Part shown: positions 29,515-32,294 of the stretch, one piece after another
Numbering within the stretch: position 1 is the stretch's first letter
Layout of the letters: the number at the start of each line of letters is the position of its first letter
NCBI RefSeq assembly: GCF_000485595.1
Contig: NW_014577367.1
Location: 51,537 to 83,830 of the forward strand
Source: Priapulus caudatus
Taxonomy: Eukaryota > Priapulida > Priapulimorpha > Priapulimorphida > Priapulidae
Reading direction: 5' to 3'
DNA: 32,294 nt
Program-made: the position numbers and the translations under genes
Notes under the pieces: generated by a model
Told to the model about the DNA's origin: nothing
Database searches by the model: none
The model's input: the letters and a program-made list of their open reading frames with translations, nothing else

Positions 29515-30380
29515 GAGGGTTCCGCGATTTGGTCTAAAAATAGCAATATTACCTACAATCCCGTGCCGCCGGCCATACCAGTTACAAATAGAGCGAACAC
29601 GCGTCGCGTGTAATGTGCCACTCCGCACAATCGGCCGATTTTACATTGGCTATAGTGTTATTATTGCAATAGATATTAGAAGTAAGAGGATCCCGATTTA
29701 CCAGACAGGTTTATCAGCGTGGATTTTAGGTGCTGCAGTTCAATGAGGCTGCCACTCAGTCGGCAGATTCGTAGCTTGAGCAGATCGGAAGATTGCACGC
29801 AACACATATATGTTCATAGACTTGAGTTTGTTTACATCGTGAGAGTTCAGAAATTTCACAGATTTTACCGCATCTACTCTAGCTATCCATCGCAGCTTTT
29901 TATAATAGCTAGTGTATGCACGTTTGTCGACTGTCTGTAGTGTACGTAGTATCAGGAGTAGATAATAGGGGAAGGAGTGTGACTTCAATAAACAAGGGAA
30001 ATTCGGGATCTTATATATATATAATATATATATATATGTAATTTATTATAAACATATATAAGTTATAGAACTCGACTACAACACTGGTAAGGAAGGTCCT
30101 GATGGGGCAGCCCTTGACACTAACGGTTGTCCGATTGCCCGGGACAAGTGAGTCTATGTCGGACAAGTTATTCTCTTGCCTAGTTGCCCGATCGGACAAC
30201 TGTATAATTTTAGTCGTTTAATATTATTAACATCCTTTGAGCCATGGCGCTATCGTACCACGTTCTCACGTCAAACGTTTTCAAAGGTCACTGAGAAAAG
30301 CAGCACGCGACACCGACCGTTACATTACAGATTTATTCAGAGCGGCAGCGCGTACCTCGCTTGCCGCGAATTTTTTTTTC
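29515..30380. other. Spacer within the inverted-repeat complex
   Basis: No gene recognised. It contains TATCAGGAGTAGATAATAGG at 29951 (a MITE end word), a TA-rich tract near 30014-30040, and near 30125-30200 several copies of TTGTCC/GGACAA words in both orientations. Confidence 0.4.
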
Positions 30381-31530
30381 CTACACGTTATATCCATTGC
30401 AGAGTTTTGGGCTCCTCTGATTGGCTGCTTTGATTTGCTTTGACTCAATAAACCTTCAAAACAAGGGAACAAACGCCATTTGGAAATATGTGTTATGGTT
30501 TATGATCGGTAGATAAGTAAGTTTTCTGATGTATTTTCCATGAAAAACACATTTTACTCATTAATATAAAATATAATATCAGTGATCACTATAATTACAA
30601 TTCTTTGTATAAATGTGTTATTTTCATCGTTAACGTTAAGTTATGAGAGAGTCTGCGCCATATGGTCTTGACTCTCGTAACATTTACTACATACGTACGT
30701 ATATGTACTCGTACTATAGCAGTACGAGTACTTGTACTATACTACTCGTCGCAGCAGTAAGGAGCGAAGAGCTATAGTACTAGAGCTATACGTACTCGTA
30801 CTCGTTGACGCTAGACTGAGAGAAAAGTTTCCTGGTGTATTTTTTTGAAAAACTTAAAACACACATTTTACTCATTAATTAAGATAAAATATAATATCAC
30901 TATAATTGCAATTCTTTGTGTACATGTATTTTCAAATGTAAACTAGCGTACTAACACATACGTGTCGTTTAATAACAAAGGTTTGTTTACTTTTGCTCAG
31001 TCTAGCGTCAACGATAGCTCTAGTACTATATAGCTCTTCGCTCCTTCCTCCTGCATGCGCTGGAGCGAAGGGCTACTCTATAGTACGAGTACGTATACGT
31101 ACGTATGCAGTATTACGAGAGCCTAGACCCTCTCATAACTTAAGATTATGATGAAAATAACACATTTACACAAAGAATTGTAATTATAGTAATATTATAT
31201 TTTATATTAATGAGTAAAATGTGTTTTTCACAGAAAATACATCAGAAAACGTACTTATCTACCGATCATAAACAAAAAGAAATATTTGCAAATGGCGTTT
31301 GTTCTCAGATTGTTTTGAAGGTTTGTTGAGTCAAAGCAAATCAAAGCAGCCAATCAGAAGAGCCCAATGGATATAACGTGTACGAAAAAAAATTCGCTCC
31401 CTGGCTGGGGCAGCATTGATCGATGTACTGTATTTACTCGTGTATAACTTTTAAGTATTATTCATGTGTAAGTCACACCCCAAATTGTGCCTTGAAAACT
31501 TGGTACAAACATTGGTACAGCCAGGGCCAA
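30381..31530. repeat. Inverted-repeat complex, right hairpin unit
   Basis: The forward arm (about 30381-30803) and reverse arm (31013-31400) are reverse complements flanking a MITE at 30804-31012. The reverse arm continues to 31530 and matches the left unit's outer part. Both arms share the block TTGGCTGCTTTGATTTGCTTTGACTCAA (shown inverted on the right), which the left unit lacks. Confidence 0.85.
30804..31012. mobile_element. MITE with GTTGACGCTAGACTGAG TIRs, copy 2
   Basis: Same 17-bp inverted ends as 29182-29389, 209 bp, in the opposite orientation. It forms the centre of the right hairpin. Confidence 0.85.
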
Positions 31531-31531
31531 G

Positions 31532-31830
31532 TGGCTTTCCCCTCTCACCAAGCTCTCCCCTCCTCCTTCTCCACCAGCCTTCTCCCCCTCCTCCTTCTCC
31601 ACCAGTCTTTCTCCCCCTCCTTCTCCACCCGCTTCCCCCCTCCTCTTTCCCTCCACCAGCTTCTCCCGCTCGCTTGCAGTCTACAGCTACTCCCCCTCCT
31701 TCTCTACCAGCTTCTCCCTTCTTCCCTCTCCTCCTCACCAGCTTCTCCTTCTCCCCCTCCTCCTTCTCTACCAGCTTCTCCCTTCTCCCCCTCTCCTCCC
31801 TCCACCAGCTTTCCTTCTCCCCGCAACACA
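31532..31830. repeat. Pyrimidine-rich minisatellite
   Basis: Degenerate units of the form CTCCTCCTTCTCCACCAGCTT repeat about 12 times. Open frames across it on both strands (Ser/Pro/Leu or Glu/Gly/Arg-rich) are artefacts. Confidence 0.85.
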
Positions 31831-32112
31831 AAATGCAAAATTCCCCTGCCCGCGCCGCCTCTACTGTTGTTACCAACGGCACTTGGACAGACGTCAGTAA
31901 AAACTGAAATAAATATGAACACACATTCACTACATAGGCATACTATCCGTACCCTCGGCTTACAATTCCACATGCTTGCGACACTGCTATATCAACTTTC
32001 CTTCATAAAAACTATGTAAAAACTAACGCCGATCGAACGCTTCCCTCACTCCGCGGCGAGTGTTGCTGTGACGCTATGATAAATAATATAATTAGAGCTC
32101 ATATCATATATT
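31831..32112. other. No feature recognised
   Basis: No gene or clear repeat. Confidence 0.35.
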
Positions 32113-32208
32113 ATCAGGAGCGTATAATTGACAGAATTATAATTTGTCATTAATACAATCGAACATTCATAATGTATAGTATACTATTTGCATTATGCGC
32201 TCCTGATA
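32113..32208. mobile_element. Short MITE/hairpin with TATCAGGAGCG ends
   Basis: TATCAGGAGCGTATAAT at the left and (inverse) TATCAGGAGCGCATAAT at the right differ at one position and bound about 96 bp. AT-rich and non-coding. The end word is close to those at 24262, 28456 and 29951. Confidence 0.7.
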
Positions 32209-32294
32209 TCTATTATATAGGTCACACGCACACTCGCCGCGTTGCCGACGTGTAGCGAGCGTTCGGCGTTACTGAGTATTCCTACATAGGGTCG

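Noticed and set aside
31423-32019. 198-codon Ser/Pro/Leu-rich frame and its Glu/Gly-rich antisense
   Set aside because: It follows the pyrimidine-rich minisatellite; low complexity without a gene context.

Overview
This is a transposon-rich stretch of an animal genome. Three things show this. Small exons with GT/AG borders and matching phases are spread over about 19 kb. Several LTR retrotransposons have metazoan Ty3/gypsy proteins. There are also many foldback/MITE-type repeats, long AT-rich runs and minisatellites. The retroelement families and the dispersed repeats resemble those I associate with marine invertebrates (cnidarian, sponge or mollusc type), but I cannot name the species. There is no bacterial-style gene organisation.

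Host gene: six small plus-strand exons (3838-3928, 4932-5071, 5855-5923, 16871-16925, 17455-17527, 22502-22616) chain without a phase conflict. All but the second have exactly one open frame. They encode part of an unrecognised acidic protein with a coiled coil. Nearly all the mobile DNA between them is intronic.

Intron 3 (5924-16870) carries a dispersed repeat (6157-6805), then a decayed minus-strand Ty3/gypsy element (Gypsy-A, 6809-16342). Gypsy-A is split by a younger plus-strand LTR element (Gypsy-B, 10870-15222). Gypsy-B has 950-bp LTRs, a perfect 5-bp target duplication (GCCAT), a primer-binding site matching tRNA-Trp, gag and a protease remnant. In place of reverse transcriptase and integrase it carries an intronless fragment of a host sorting nexin of the SNX1/SNX2 (Vps5) type, with most of the PX domain missing. 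This captured gene is the most interesting object in the window.

Intron 5 (17528-22501) carries a minus-strand LTR element without recognisable pol (17741-22287). Its two LTRs differ by a 556-bp block and by the copy number of a 23-bp tandem repeat.

The right third (22617-32294) holds a second copy of the dispersed repeat, a 120-bp near-perfect palindrome and about 2.2 kb of degenerate ATGG repeats. It continues with CATC and CT repeats in the opposite sense, then a broken and internally deleted copy of a protein family seen in many invertebrate gene sets (27035-27878). It ends with nested TIR elements and a large multi-arm inverted-repeat complex (28737-31530), a pyrimidine-rich minisatellite and a small MITE.

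Caution: many frameshifts in Gypsy-A and Gypsy-B, and the differences between the paired LTRs of Gypsy-B, are single-base indels. Some of these may be long-read assembly errors rather than real decay.
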